Positions 9,585 to 18,846 of a stretch of DNA of 35,247 nt are shown in pieces. The notes below the pieces were generated by a model that was not told the origin of the DNA, ran no database searches, and saw nothing but the letters and a program-made list of their open reading frames with translations. Each line of letters begins with the position of its first letter. Within the stretch, counting starts at the first letter, position 1. The stretch is from assembly GCA_022014175.1 (NCBI GenBank), contig JAKLLR010000010.1, forward strand, positions 1-35,247, written 5' to 3'. Made by a program: the position numbers and the translations under genes. The DNA is from Gammaproteobacteria bacterium (lineage in GTDB: Bacteria; Pseudomonadota; Gammaproteobacteria; Immundisolibacterales; JAKLLR01).

Positions 9585-10942
9585 GACGGCAGCTCCGGTG
9601 AACGCCCGGCTGGCTTGTCGGCGTCGAGTGGATGCAACTCACCGATCGTCCAGCTCTGGGGGGTCAGGTATTTTTTTGCGACAGCCTGAACCTGCTCCGG
9701 GGTGACGGCCTTGATGCGATCCACGTACTGATCAGCCAGCCGCCAGTCCAGCCCCAGTGTTGCGAGGGTGCCGATGCGCATGGCCTGATAGAAGAGGGAG
9801 TCCCGTCCGAAGACATCGGCGGCGATCACCTGGGTTTTGACCCGCTGCAGCTCGTCGCTGCTGACCGTCTCCTGCTGCAGGGTGGTGATCTCTTTCCGGA
9901 TGGCGGCTTCCAGCTGCCCAAGTTCAACCCCGGTGGCCGGGGTCCCGGAGATGGTGAACAGGGTGATGCCACGGCCGGTGGTGTCGACGCCAGCAGAGAC
10001 CCCGGCGGCAAGCTCCTGGCCCCGCTCCAGACGGCTGGCAAAGCGGGCGCTCTGACCGCCGCTGAGGATGCCGGCCAGCACCGCCAGGGCGTAGGGTTCG
10101 GTGTCATCCGGGTTGTCCGGGGAAAGGGTCGGTACATGGCTGGCCATGATCAGGGCGGGGACCTTGGCTGGGCGGTGCAGTTTGATACGGCGCTCCCCCT
10201 GCTGCTGCACTTCACGTAGAGCCCGGGGGGGTTCGACCTCGACTGCGGGCAGGGGACCGAAATATTTCTCTGCCAGCTTGAGCACCGCCTCTGGATCGAC
10301 GTCACCGGCGACCACCAGAGTCGCGTTGTTGGGCTGGTACCAGCGGTTGTACCAGGTTCTCAGGTCACTGATTTTCAGGCTCTCAAGGTCCGCCTTCCAG
10401 CCGATGATCGGGTGGTGGTAGGGGTGGCTCATAAAGGCGGCAGCCTGCACTTGCTCGTAGAGCAGGGCGTTGGGGTTGTCTTCGGTACGCAGGCGGCGCT
10501 CTTCGATCACCACCTGTCGCTCCTTCTGGAATTCCGCTTCCGGCAGGGTCAGGCCCCGCATCCGGTCCGCTTCCAGTTCAAAACTGACCTCCAGCTTGTC
10601 TCGGTGCAGGGTCTGAAAGTAGGCGGTGTAATCGGCGCCGGTGAAGGCGTTTTCTCGTCCCCCGTTGACTGAAACCGTGCTGGAAAATTCACCCGCTGGT
10701 CGTCTCTCGGTGCCTTTGAACATCATGTGTTCCAGCACGTGGGAGATGCCGGTGATGCCACCGGGTTCGTAGCTGCTGCCGACCTTGTACCAGATCTGGG
10801 AGACCACAACCGGGGCGCGATGGTCCGGCCTAACCAGAAGTTTCATGCCGTTGTCGAGCTGGAACTCGCTGATCGGGGTCGTGGCTGCGGCGGGCAGACT
10901 CAGGGTAAATGCCAGCAATGCTGGCAGCAGGATGAATTTCAT
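9581..10942 (-). CDS. M16 (insulinase) family zinc metallopeptidase, catalytic type
   Basis: Signal peptide MKFILLPALLAFTLSLPAAA; HVLEHMMFKGT (HxxEH). Start trimmed from 10993 to ATG 10942. Confidence 0.93.
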   Translation of the reverse strand: MKFILLPALLAFTLSLPAAATTPISEFQLDNGMKLLVRPDHRAPVVVSQIWYKVGSSYEPGGITGISHVLEHMMFKGTERRPAGEFSSTVSVNGGRENAFTGADYTAYFQTLHRDKLEVSFELEADRMRGLTLPEAEFQKERQVVIEERRLRTEDNPNALLYEQVQAAAFMSHPYHHPIIGWKADLESLKISDLRTWYNRWYQPNNATLVVAGDVDPEAVLKLAEKYFGPLPAVEVEPPRALREVQQQGERRIKLHRPAKVPALIMASHVPTLSPDNPDDTEPYALAVLAGILSGGQSARFASRLERGQELAAGVSAGVDTTGRGITLFTISGTPATGVELGQLEAAIRKEITTLQQETVSSDELQRVKTQVIAADVFGRDSLFYQAMRIGTLATLGLDWRLADQYVDRIKAVTPEQVQAVAKKYLTPQSWTIGELHPLDADKPAGRSPELPS

Positions 10943-11028
10943 TTGAATCGAGACCCGATGGGGAGGTGCAATGTTAGGATAGCAGAGAGACATCCTGATA
11001 CGGTTTCTGGTTCCCCTGGGTCCTGCAA

Positions 11029-11967
11029 TTGACTGAAAAATCCCCTGGTCTGTTTGGTCGGCTCAAGGCCGGATTGGGCCGCACCCGGGCGAAACTCGGT
11101 GGCAGCCTGGCGACCCTGATCGTTGGTCGCAAAGCCATTGATGCGGAGCTGATTGAAGAGCTGGAGGCGCTGCTGCTGGGGGCAGATATCGGAATTGAAG
11201 CAACCGGTGTTCTGATCGGAGATCTGGAGTCTCGGCTCTCCCGTAATGCCCTCAGGGATGGTGATGCAGTTTATGCCGCTTTGCGAGAGGGTATGCTGGG
11301 GATTCTTCAGGGCGGAGAGACCACCCTTGAGCTGCCATCCCGTGGCAAGCCGAATCTGATCATGCTGGTGGGGGTGAATGGTGCCGGTAAAACCACCACA
11401 GCCGGCAAGCTTGCACGGCAACTGCAGGACCAGGGCCGCAGCGTGATGCTGGCGGCGGCGGACACCTTCCGCGCCGCCGCAGTGGAACAGTTGCAGAGCT
11501 GGGGTGAGCGAAACCGGATTCCGGTGATAGCCCAGCATAGTGGCGCGGATCCGGCTGCAGTGGTGTTTGACGCCATGTCGGCGGCGGCGGCCCGGGGGCT
11601 GGATGTGGTGATTGCGGACACCTCCGGGCGTCTGCACACCCAGGGCAACCTGATGGCGGAATTGACCAAGATCGCCCGGGTCGCCCGTAAAGCGGACCCT
11701 GAGGCTCCGGCGGAGTGTCTGCTGGTGCTGGATGCGGGGGTTGGGCAGAACGGTTTGGCTCAGGCCGAGCAGTTTGGTCAGGCGGTGGGTTTGACTGGTG
11801 TTGTGCTGACCAAACTGGATGGCACCGCCCGGGGCGGGGTGATTTTTGCCATCCGTAAAAAACTGGATCTGCCGGTGAAATACATCGGGGTGGGGGAGAG
11901 TATTGATGATCTGCGACCGTTTGACCCGGAGGCGTTTGTGGACGCCCTGCTGAGTGGGGAGGCGTAG
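11029..11967 (+). CDS. ftsY: Signal recognition particle receptor FtsY
   Basis: GVNGAGKTTTAGKLA, AADTFRAAAVEQL, IADTSGRLHTQGNLM, LTKLDGTARGG; TTG start; short A domain. Confidence 0.96.
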   Translation: MTEKSPGLFGRLKAGLGRTRAKLGGSLATLIVGRKAIDAELIEELEALLLGADIGIEATGVLIGDLESRLSRNALRDGDAVYAALREGMLGILQGGETTLELPSRGKPNLIMLVGVNGAGKTTTAGKLARQLQDQGRSVMLAAADTFRAAAVEQLQSWGERNRIPVIAQHSGADPAAVVFDAMSAAAARGLDVVIADTSGRLHTQGNLMAELTKIARVARKADPEAPAECLLVLDAGVGQNGLAQAEQFGQAVGLTGVVLTKLDGTARGGVIFAIRKKLDLPVKYIGVGESIDDLRPFDPEAFVDALLSGEA

Positions 11968-11973
11968 AGGCTG

Positions 11974-12645
11974 TTGGCGCTGCTGCAGTTCAGTCAGGTC
12001 TACAAACGTTACCCCGGCGGCAAAGATGCCCTGAAGGGGGTCGATTTCTCGCTGGACGCTGGTGAGATGACCTTCATTACCGGCCATTCCGGCGCTGGCA
12101 AAAGTACCTTCCTGAAGCTGATTGCGGCGATGGAGAAACCGACCCGGGGCGGTGTGCTGTTCGATCACCGTAATCTGGCTCGGCTGCGGCGGGGTCAGAT
12201 CCCGGAACTTCGGCGCAAGCTCGGCATTATTTTCCAGGACTACAAACTGCTGCACGACCGCACTGTTTTCGACAATGTGGCCCTGCCGCTATTGATTGCG
12301 GGCCTGCGGCGTCAGGAGGCAGCCAAGCGAGTTCGGGCGGCTCTGGATAAGGTCGGTCTGCTGGGCAAGGAGCGGCTGCTGCCAGTCACTCTCTCCGGCG
12401 GCGAGCAGCAGCGGGTCGGTATCGCCCGGGCGGTGGTGCATCGACCAAAACTGCTGTTGGCGGATGAGCCCACCGGCAATCTTGATCCGGCGCTTTCCGC
12501 CGAAATTATGGATATATTCGTGGAGTTTCAACGGGTTGGCGTCGCCGTGCTGGTGGTGAGTCACGATCTGCCTCTGGTTAAAGCGATGGGTTGCCGCACC
12601 GTTGCGCTGAGTGACGGTCGGCTGATCGAGGGTCTTTCCGCATGA
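11974..12645 (+). CDS. ftsE: Cell division ATP-binding protein FtsE
   Basis: ABC ATPase (Walker [35 protein letters not shown]) between ftsY and ftsX; TTG start. Confidence 0.96.
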   Translation: MALLQFSQVYKRYPGGKDALKGVDFSLDAGEMTFITGHSGAGKSTFLKLIAAMEKPTRGGVLFDHRNLARLRRGQIPELRRKLGIIFQDYKLLHDRTVFDNVALPLLIAGLRRQEAAKRVRAALDKVGLLGKERLLPVTLSGGEQQRVGIARAVVHRPKLLLADEPTGNLDPALSAEIMDIFVEFQRVGVAVLVVSHDLPLVKAMGCRTVALSDGRLIEGLSA

Positions 12646-13559
12646 TTGGCGCGCGCTGGTTGCGGGAGCATCTGGATGTTCTGGTCGAGACCCTGCAACG
12701 GCTGCGACAGGACTGGCTGGAACAACTCCTGTCAGTGGCCGTCATCGGCATCTCCCTGGCGTTGCCCGCCGCAGCTTATCTGGCGGTGGAGAACAGCCGT
12801 TCGGTGGCAGAGAGCTGGGATGGTTCACCCCGAATCAGTCTCTACCTTGATGCTGGACTCTCGGTTGAAAAGGCCAGGGCGCTGACCGGGAAAATAGACG
12901 AAATGGAGAGGGTGGATGGTGCCCGCTTCATCAGCCAGAGTGAGGGTCTGGCCAGCCTTGAACAGCGGATGCAGATCAGTGATGTGATAGGGTTTCTGGA
13001 GAAGAATCCGCTGCCCCACGTGATCGAAGTAACACCTGTTAAAACTGGAGGCGACACTCTAGCCGAAGAGTTGCTTGCAGAGCTGGGTCAGATGGCCGGG
13101 GTGGAGCGAGCCCGGCTTGATCTGGCCTGGGTGAAGCGGTTTTTCGCCCTGCTCGAATTGGCCCAGCGACTGGTGCTGGTGCTGGCGGCTGCTCTGGGGG
13201 TGGCGGTTTTGCTGGTGGTGGGTAATACCGTTCGTCTGGCCATCAGCAGCCGGCGGACGGAGATTGAGGTCTGCAAGCTGGTGGGTGCCAGCGATGCCTA
13301 TGTCTCCCGACCGCTGCTCTATTATGGTGCGATGCAGGGATTTCTCGGGGCGGTTCTGGCCTGGCTGTTGCTACTGCTGACAGGTGGGCTGCTCAGCGCC
13401 CGGGTGGAGCGGCTCGCACAGCTCTATGAGAGTTCGTTTCAGCTTAACGGCCTGGGATTTCAGGATGGTCTGGTGCTATTGCTCGGTGGCACTCTGCTGG
13501 GGCTGGCGGGTGCGGCGCTGGCGGTGGCCCGGGAGCTGCGAGCCATCCAGCCCGCCTGA
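12642..13559 (+). CDS. ftsX: Cell division protein FtsX (permease-like)
   Basis: FtsX-like topology; RISLYLDAGLSVEKARAL, NTVRLAISSRRTEIEVCKLVGASDAYVSRPLLYYGAMQG; 4-bp overlap with ftsE. Confidence 0.95.
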   Translation: MIGARWLREHLDVLVETLQRLRQDWLEQLLSVAVIGISLALPAAAYLAVENSRSVAESWDGSPRISLYLDAGLSVEKARALTGKIDEMERVDGARFISQSEGLASLEQRMQISDVIGFLEKNPLPHVIEVTPVKTGGDTLAEELLAELGQMAGVERARLDLAWVKRFFALLELAQRLVLVLAAALGVAVLLVVGNTVRLAISSRRTEIEVCKLVGASDAYVSRPLLYYGAMQGFLGAVLAWLLLLLTGGLLSARVERLAQLYESSFQLNGLGFQDGLVLLLGGTLLGLAGAALAVARELRAIQPA

Positions 13560-13581
13560 ATCTGCCCTGGTCAGACTGACC

Positions 13582-15216
13582 TCAGGAGAGGCTCCGGTGG
13601 GCCAGGGCGATAATGCTGATGCCCGCGCTGATCAGTAGCAACTGCCGCAGGGTCTCTCCTAGCCCCATTCGCTTGTGCAGATTGGGAATCAGATCGGCAA
13701 CCGCGACGTAGATAAAACTGGCTGCGGCCAGCGCCATTAGATAGGGCAGAACGCCCCGCACTTCGTTGAAGGCGTAATAGGCGAGCAGTCCACCCGCGAC
13801 CGTGGTGAGGCTCACCAACAGGTTCAATACCAGTGCCCGCATACGGCTGAAGCCACTGTGCAGCAGGATGGTGAAATCCCCGATCTCCTGAGGAATTTCA
13901 TGGGCGGTTACCGCGATGGTGGTTAGTATTCCAAGTCGAATGTCGGTTAAAAAGGCGCTGCCGATCAGCACGCCGTCGAGAAAGTTGTGGGTGCTGTCCC
14001 CGAGCAGAATCAGTGCGCCCGAGGCGGAGTGAGAGGGCCTTATGCTGGCCTCGTCGGGGTTGTGGGCCTCACAGCTTTCGGTGTGGCAGTGGCGCCAGAG
14101 CACCAGCTTCTCCAGCAGAAAAAACAGCAGGATGCCCCCCAGCAGGGTTGCGGTGATCTGCATCGGTTCCACCAACGGCTGCTCCAGGGCATGGGGCAGT
14201 AGCCCGAGAAATGCGGCACCCAGCAGTGCGCCGATGGCGAAACTGAGCAGGGAGGGCAGTAGCCGGGTTCTTATGGGCTCCGGCACCAGCAGGATGCCGC
14301 CCGCCGCAGTGGCGCTGAGCAGCCCTCCAAACAGGGTGGCGGAGATAATCCAGAACAGGGGGGACATGATGGCGTTGTCAGCGGTCTCGGCAGTGATCGG
14401 GGCGCGCATTGTACGTGACAATGGTGTCACCGCCGGCTTCTCCGGCACGGGGTAGGTTTGCAGTCGGGCCCGCCAGCCCGATAGCCAGCGGGACTCCTGT
14501 CGTTTTGCCGGGGCCAGCGCCACCCGTTGACTGAGCAGCTGGTCCGCCGCAGCCGCAAACGTGCGGGCGCTGGCTTGGTCGGGTTCTCCAGGCCTGGCCA
14601 GTAGCACCTGCAACACTCCCCAGCCCTGGCCCTGATAGCGCTCCTCCGGGTTGATCCCTTCGCCTTTGAAGTTCGTATAGTCGACCAGGGCGTAGAGGCC
14701 GTCCGGCTCTGCAGTCAGGACCTTAAGGCGTTGTGCCACCGTGGCTTGCTGGTGCGGCGGTGCGGCGGCGATGATTTTTGGCCTGGCAGCCTCAAAGCGC
14801 TGGGCAATAAAACGGGCCTGTAGAGCGACTGTGGAGGCCAGCCAGTCCCTCAGCTCGGTCAGCTTTGGGCCACTCATGTCGGCTTCAAAATTTGCACGAT
14901 CTACCCAGGGGCAGGGCTGGTCTGGATTCTCAGCTAACCAGGTCGGGGGCTGTGAGCCCTGTTCGATGGCAAAGCGCAGCCAGTCCGGAAAGCTTTCAGA
15001 AAATGGCCCACTCTGGTTTTCCGGGTACCAGATGAAGTGACCGATGCCGAGGGAGGCAAACTGTTCCCCCTCGTTCCAGTGGGTGAGCTGGTCAACCCGG
15101 CCGTGGGCTTCGTTCTGCCAGATCTTCTGACCCAGGGCCAGAGCGGTGGCTTCGTCAATGGCTGCGTTGAGTGACCCGGTAAACAGGATCAGGAAAAGCA
15201 GCAGCCAGCGGTTCAT
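13582..15216 (-). CDS. Fusion: N-terminal secreted lysozyme-like domain of uncharacterised family plus C-terminal ZIP-family metal transporter
   Basis: Continuous 544-codon ORF: signal peptide, then IWQNEAHG...ASLGIGHFIWYPENQSGPFSESFP...YALVDYTNFKGEGINPEERYQGQGWGVLQVLL, then ZIP domain from about codon 284 with GDSTHNFLDGVLIG and TAHEIPQEIGDFTIL. Confidence 0.85.
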   Translation of the reverse strand: MNRWLLLFLILFTGSLNAAIDEATALALGQKIWQNEAHGRVDQLTHWNEGEQFASLGIGHFIWYPENQSGPFSESFPDWLRFAIEQGSQPPTWLAENPDQPCPWVDRANFEADMSGPKLTELRDWLASTVALQARFIAQRFEAARPKIIAAAPPHQQATVAQRLKVLTAEPDGLYALVDYTNFKGEGINPEERYQGQGWGVLQVLLARPGEPDQASARTFAAAADQLLSQRVALAPAKRQESRWLSGWRARLQTYPVPEKPAVTPLSRTMRAPITAETADNAIMSPLFWIISATLFGGLLSATAAGGILLVPEPIRTRLLPSLLSFAIGALLGAAFLGLLPHALEQPLVEPMQITATLLGGILLFFLLEKLVLWRHCHTESCEAHNPDEASIRPSHSASGALILLGDSTHNFLDGVLIGSAFLTDIRLGILTTIAVTAHEIPQEIGDFTILLHSGFSRMRALVLNLLVSLTTVAGGLLAYYAFNEVRGVLPYLMALAAASFIYVAVADLIPNLHKRMGLGETLRQLLLISAGISIIALAHRSLS

Positions 15217-16088
15217 GGCGACACAGGAGGCAGCGGAAGTAAACGCTCACTGGCTCTAAATCCGGCAACAAACAGAGCCAGGACCAACAGCATGGTACTG
15301 CCGTAGATGGTGGGTACCACGGCCATGGTGGCGTTGTTCAACAGTGCAGGGCTGAGCGCGACGGTGCCGCCGAGCAGGGCATTCTGGGCACCGACCTCAA
15401 TGCCTAGGGTCAGCACCTGTTTGCGCTGCAACCGGGCGAGCAGGCCACCGGTTACGCCAATAGCCAGGGTGATCAGGCTCAGGGCCAGGGTCACCACTCC
15501 CGCCTGGGCCAGGTAGGTGCTCAGGCGGCCCTGCTCCTTGCTCCAGATCAGATAGATCATCAGCGGCAGGAAGAGCCAACCCAGAAACCGCAGCACCGGC
15601 TCGACTCGGCTCGCAAAGCCGGGCATCACCGCCCGAATCCCCATGCCGATGGCGATGGGCAGGGCGGTGATCAGCATGATCCGCTGGGCGGTCTGCAGCA
15701 GGGGCAGCTCAACTGAGCTGCTCTGCCCCATGAAATAGGTGAGTGAGCCGTTCAGCAACAGGGGCATGGTGATGACGGTGGCCAGACTGGAGATACAGGT
15801 CAGGGTGACCGAGAGGGCCACCTCTCCCCGGGCCAGATGGGTGATCAGATTGGAGAGAATGCCGCCTGGGCAGACTGCCAGGATCATCACCCCCATTGCA
15901 ATTTCCGGCCTCAGGGGGAGGCTTGCCGCCAGTAGAAAGGCGCAGAGGGGTAGCAGCAGGATTTGACCCGTCAAGCCCACCGCCGCTGCCTTGGGGTAGA
16001 GGGCAACCCGTTTAAAATCCGCTGGTGCCAGGGTCAGTCCCATGCCAAGCATGAGCACAAAAAGAAAAACCGGTAGTGCGGAACTCAT
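15213..16088 (-). CDS. Bile acid:sodium symporter (BASS) family protein
   Basis: FLFVLMLGMGLTLAPADFKRV, CPGGILSNLITHLARGEVALSVTLT, VGAQNALLGGTVALSPALL; 4-bp overlap with the downstream fusion gene. Confidence 0.88.
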   Translation of the reverse strand: MSSALPVFLFVLMLGMGLTLAPADFKRVALYPKAAAVGLTGQILLLPLCAFLLAASLPLRPEIAMGVMILAVCPGGILSNLITHLARGEVALSVTLTCISSLATVITMPLLLNGSLTYFMGQSSSVELPLLQTAQRIMLITALPIAIGMGIRAVMPGFASRVEPVLRFLGWLFLPLMIYLIWSKEQGRLSTYLAQAGVVTLALSLITLAIGVTGGLLARLQRKQVLTLGIEVGAQNALLGGTVALSPALLNNATMAVVPTIYGSTMLLVLALFVAGFRASERLLPLPPVSP

Positions 16089-16168
16089 GAAGCCGCTCCT
16101 GTTATTGTGATCTGCAGGTCACTTCTCCCTGGCGCATCTTACCCCGCAGCGTTTGGCTCGTGGTCGGG

Positions 16169-17218
16169 TCAGACACCCAGACAGACGCCTGTGGCGCGCA
16201 GGGTCTCCAGTAACGGATGATCAGGGGGCACCTGACGGGCTGGTCCCGCGATTTCCGTCAGCGGAACCGGCACCACTGCACCCTGGCGCCAGGCCAGCAT
16301 CAGGCCGAGCGCCGGTTTTGCCATCAGCTGGCTGGCACGGACACCCAGCTCGCTGGCGAGGATGCGGTCGGTGGCGGAGGGTGCGCCACCACGCATCAGG
16401 TAACCCAGGGTGGTCAGGCGGGTCTGCAGCCCGGTCAGGGCTGGTAGGGTTTCCAGCAACTCTGCTGCGGCCCCATGCAGAGGGAGTCCTTCGGGCCGCG
16501 CGTTGGCGGGCTGGGCGCCCTCCGCAACGACCACCATGGCATAGTGCCGCCCCCGGGTACCCCGGGCCTTGACTGCAGCTGCCACGGTTTCAAGATCGTA
16601 GGGGATCTCTGGCAGCAGTACGATGTCTGCGCCGCCAGCGAGGCCGACGGCGGCGGCGAGCCAGCCCGCATGACGACCCATCACCTCGACCAGCATCACC
16701 CGATGGTGGCTGGATGTGGTGGTGTGCAGGCGGTCCAGGGCGTCAACCCCAACCTCAATGGCGCTGTCGAAGCCGAAACAGGTATCGGTGCCGGGAATAT
16801 CGTTGTCGATGGTTTTGGGCAGGGTCAACAGTCGCAGTCCGGCGCTGGAGAGCTGTTGGGCGAATCGCTGGGTGCCGTCACCGCCGAGACAGACCAGCAG
16901 GTCCAGACTCTCTGCCCGATAGTTGGCCACGCAGCGCCGGAGACTCTCTTCCGTGTCTCGCGGGGTGACGGCCTGAGCGCCCCGCCCCGTTCCCAGGATG
17001 CTGCCCCCCAGGTTGATAATGCTCACCACGTCGGGGCGGTGCAGCGGGCGGCACTGGCCCGCCTCAAGACCGATAAAACCGTTCTCAAAACCGATCAGCT
17101 GGGCATCCCACTGCTCCATGGCAGCCAGAGTGACTGCTCGCAGCGCCGCGTTCAGGCCTTGGCAATCCCCCCCGGCTGTTAGAATGCCAATTCGTTTCGG
17201 CGGTCGTGGCGATGACAT
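16169..17218 (-). CDS. pfk: 6-phosphofructokinase
   Basis: RIGILTAGGDCQGLNAALRAV, CLGGDGTQRFA, LPKTIDNDIPGTDTCFGFDSA, EVMGRHAGWLA. Start trimmed from 17332 to ATG 17218 (MSSPRPPKRIGIL). Confidence 0.93.
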   Translation of the reverse strand: MSSPRPPKRIGILTAGGDCQGLNAALRAVTLAAMEQWDAQLIGFENGFIGLEAGQCRPLHRPDVVSIINLGGSILGTGRGAQAVTPRDTEESLRRCVANYRAESLDLLVCLGGDGTQRFAQQLSSAGLRLLTLPKTIDNDIPGTDTCFGFDSAIEVGVDALDRLHTTTSSHHRVMLVEVMGRHAGWLAAAVGLAGGADIVLLPEIPYDLETVAAAVKARGTRGRHYAMVVVAEGAQPANARPEGLPLHGAAAELLETLPALTGLQTRLTTLGYLMRGGAPSATDRILASELGVRASQLMAKPALGLMLAWRQGAVVPVPLTEIAGPARQVPPDHPLLETLRATGVCLGV

Positions 17219-17281
17219 AAGTGAGCCTCTCCGGCCGGATGTTGTTGCGTTGCGACCCCCACTCACGCCCTGGAGCGTTTC

Positions 17282-18301
17282 ATGACGATCACTGTTGGCA
17301 CCACAATTACACAGTTTATTATTGAACGGCAACGGGCATTGCCGGAGGCGACCGGCGAATTAACCTCGGTGCTGAATGATGTGGTGATCGCCTGCAAGGG
17401 GATTGCTAACGCGATTTCCCATGGTGGCCTGGCGGGTGTGCTGGGGAGTGCCGGCACCGATAATGTGCAGGGTGAGGGTCAGAAGAAACTGGATGTGTTG
17501 TCCAACGATATCTTTCTCAAAGCCAATGAGTGGGCGGGCCACGTCGCCGGACTGGCTTCGGAGGAGATGGAGGATGTGGTGCCCCTGCCGAATGGGGTGA
17601 GCCGGGGTAAATATCTGCTGCTATTCGATCCTCTGGATGGCTCCTCCAATATTGATGTGAACGTCTCGGTGGGTACAATTTTCTCCATTCTGCGCTCTCC
17701 GGAGGGTGTGGATCTGCCCCGGGCCGAGCATTTTTTGCAACCCGGTACCGCTCAAGTCTGCGCGGGTTACGTGATTTACGGCCCCGCCACCATGCTGGTG
17801 CTGACCACCGGCGATGGTGTACACGGTTTTACCCTCAGTCCCGGCATCGGTGAATTTCTGCTGACCCATCCAGATATGCGGATTCCTGAAGAGACCACCG
17901 AGTTCGCAATTAACGCCTCCAACATGCGCTTCTGGGAGCTGCCGATGCGGCGCTACATTGATGAGTGTCTCGCCGGCAGCGACGGCCCCCGGGGCAAGAA
18001 CTTCAATATGCGCTGGGTCGCATCGATGGTGGCGGACGTACACAGAATTCTGTGTCGTGGCGGCATCTTCACCTATCCCCTGGACAGTCGGGAGCCCTCA
18101 AAACCCGGTAAGTTGCGGTTGATGTATGAGGTGAATCCCATGTCATTTATCGTCGAACAGGCGGGGGGCGTCAGCTCCACAGGGCGCCAGCGCTGTATGG
18201 AGATCACGCCGGAGGGGCTGCACCAGCGGGTGCCGGTGGTGCTGGGGTCGAAGTCTGAGGTCGAGCGGGTGGTGGGTTATTACCGGGATGCCGCTGATTA
18301 G
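17282..18301 (+). CDS. fbp: Class 1 fructose-1,6-bisphosphatase
   Basis: [77 protein letters not shown]. Confidence 0.97.
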   Translation: MTITVGTTITQFIIERQRALPEATGELTSVLNDVVIACKGIANAISHGGLAGVLGSAGTDNVQGEGQKKLDVLSNDIFLKANEWAGHVAGLASEEMEDVVPLPNGVSRGKYLLLFDPLDGSSNIDVNVSVGTIFSILRSPEGVDLPRAEHFLQPGTAQVCAGYVIYGPATMLVLTTGDGVHGFTLSPGIGEFLLTHPDMRIPEETTEFAINASNMRFWELPMRRYIDECLAGSDGPRGKNFNMRWVASMVADVHRILCRGGIFTYPLDSREPSKPGKLRLMYEVNPMSFIVEQAGGVSSTGRQRCMEITPEGLHQRVPVVLGSKSEVERVVGYYRDAAD

Positions 18302-18846
18302 GGTTTTTCCCTTGTTAAGAAACGCTCGTGAATAAAGACCGCGATAGCTGGCGGGTCATTCAGATCCAGCAGCGGCAGATCAGTTTTCAGGTTTGGGTCG
18401 TCACTGGCGATGGCCACGATGTTCGCATCTGGCGGTAGTGCAGTCTGATTCAAGGCGCTGCGCCGCAGTTCGATTTTGGCCAGTGTGCTCTCCTTGAAAC
18501 CCTCCGCCAGCACCAGATCAAGACGCCCCAGGGCCAGTTCATCCACCAGATCAAGGGGGTCGGGCTCTGGCGGTCTCTCTCCGTCGGCTCCGGCCCGCTC
18601 CTCGAACCGGACCTGCCGCCAGGGAGAGGCCAGAAGCAGCTGCGCCGCCCCGGCCTGACGCAGTCGGTGGCTGTCCTTGCCGGGCCGGTCCACCTCAACC
18701 TCGTGATGGGTGTGTTTGACCACCCCTACCCGCAGTCCCCAACCACTGAACTGAGCCAGCAGCCCTTCAATCAGGGTGGTTTTGCCAGTGCCGCTGGGGG
18801 CCACCAGTGCAACTATCGGTGGCCGGGTCCAGGGTGTTTCAGGCAA
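18298..18846 (-). CDS. mobB: Molybdopterin-guanine dinucleotide biosynthesis protein B
   Basis: [55 protein letters not shown]. Confidence 0.93.
   Translation of the reverse strand: MPETPWTRPPIVALVAPSGTGKTTLIEGLLAQFSGWGLRVGVVKHTHHEVEVDRPGKDSHRLRQAGAAQLLLASPWRQVRFEERAGADGERPPEPDPLDLVDELALGRLDLVLAEGFKESTLAKIELRRSALNQTALPPDANIVAIASDDPNLKTDLPLLDLNDPPAIAVFIHERFLTREKP

Noticed and set aside
8283-10942. Adjacent active and inactive M16 peptidase genes
   Set aside because: This catalytic/non-catalytic M16 pairing is a familiar arrangement in bacteria.
10939-12255. 438-aa minus-strand ORF opposite ftsY/ftsE
   Set aside because: Translation is Q/H/R-rich non-protein-like sequence; the plus strand encodes clear FtsY and FtsE.
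16475-17182. 235-aa plus-strand ORF opposite pfk
   Set aside because: Antisense to a well-supported phosphofructokinase, no recognisable domain.
18298-18301. fbp and mobB converge with overlapping stop codons (TTAG)
   Set aside because: Compact convergent overlap is common in dense genomes and shows no extra structure.
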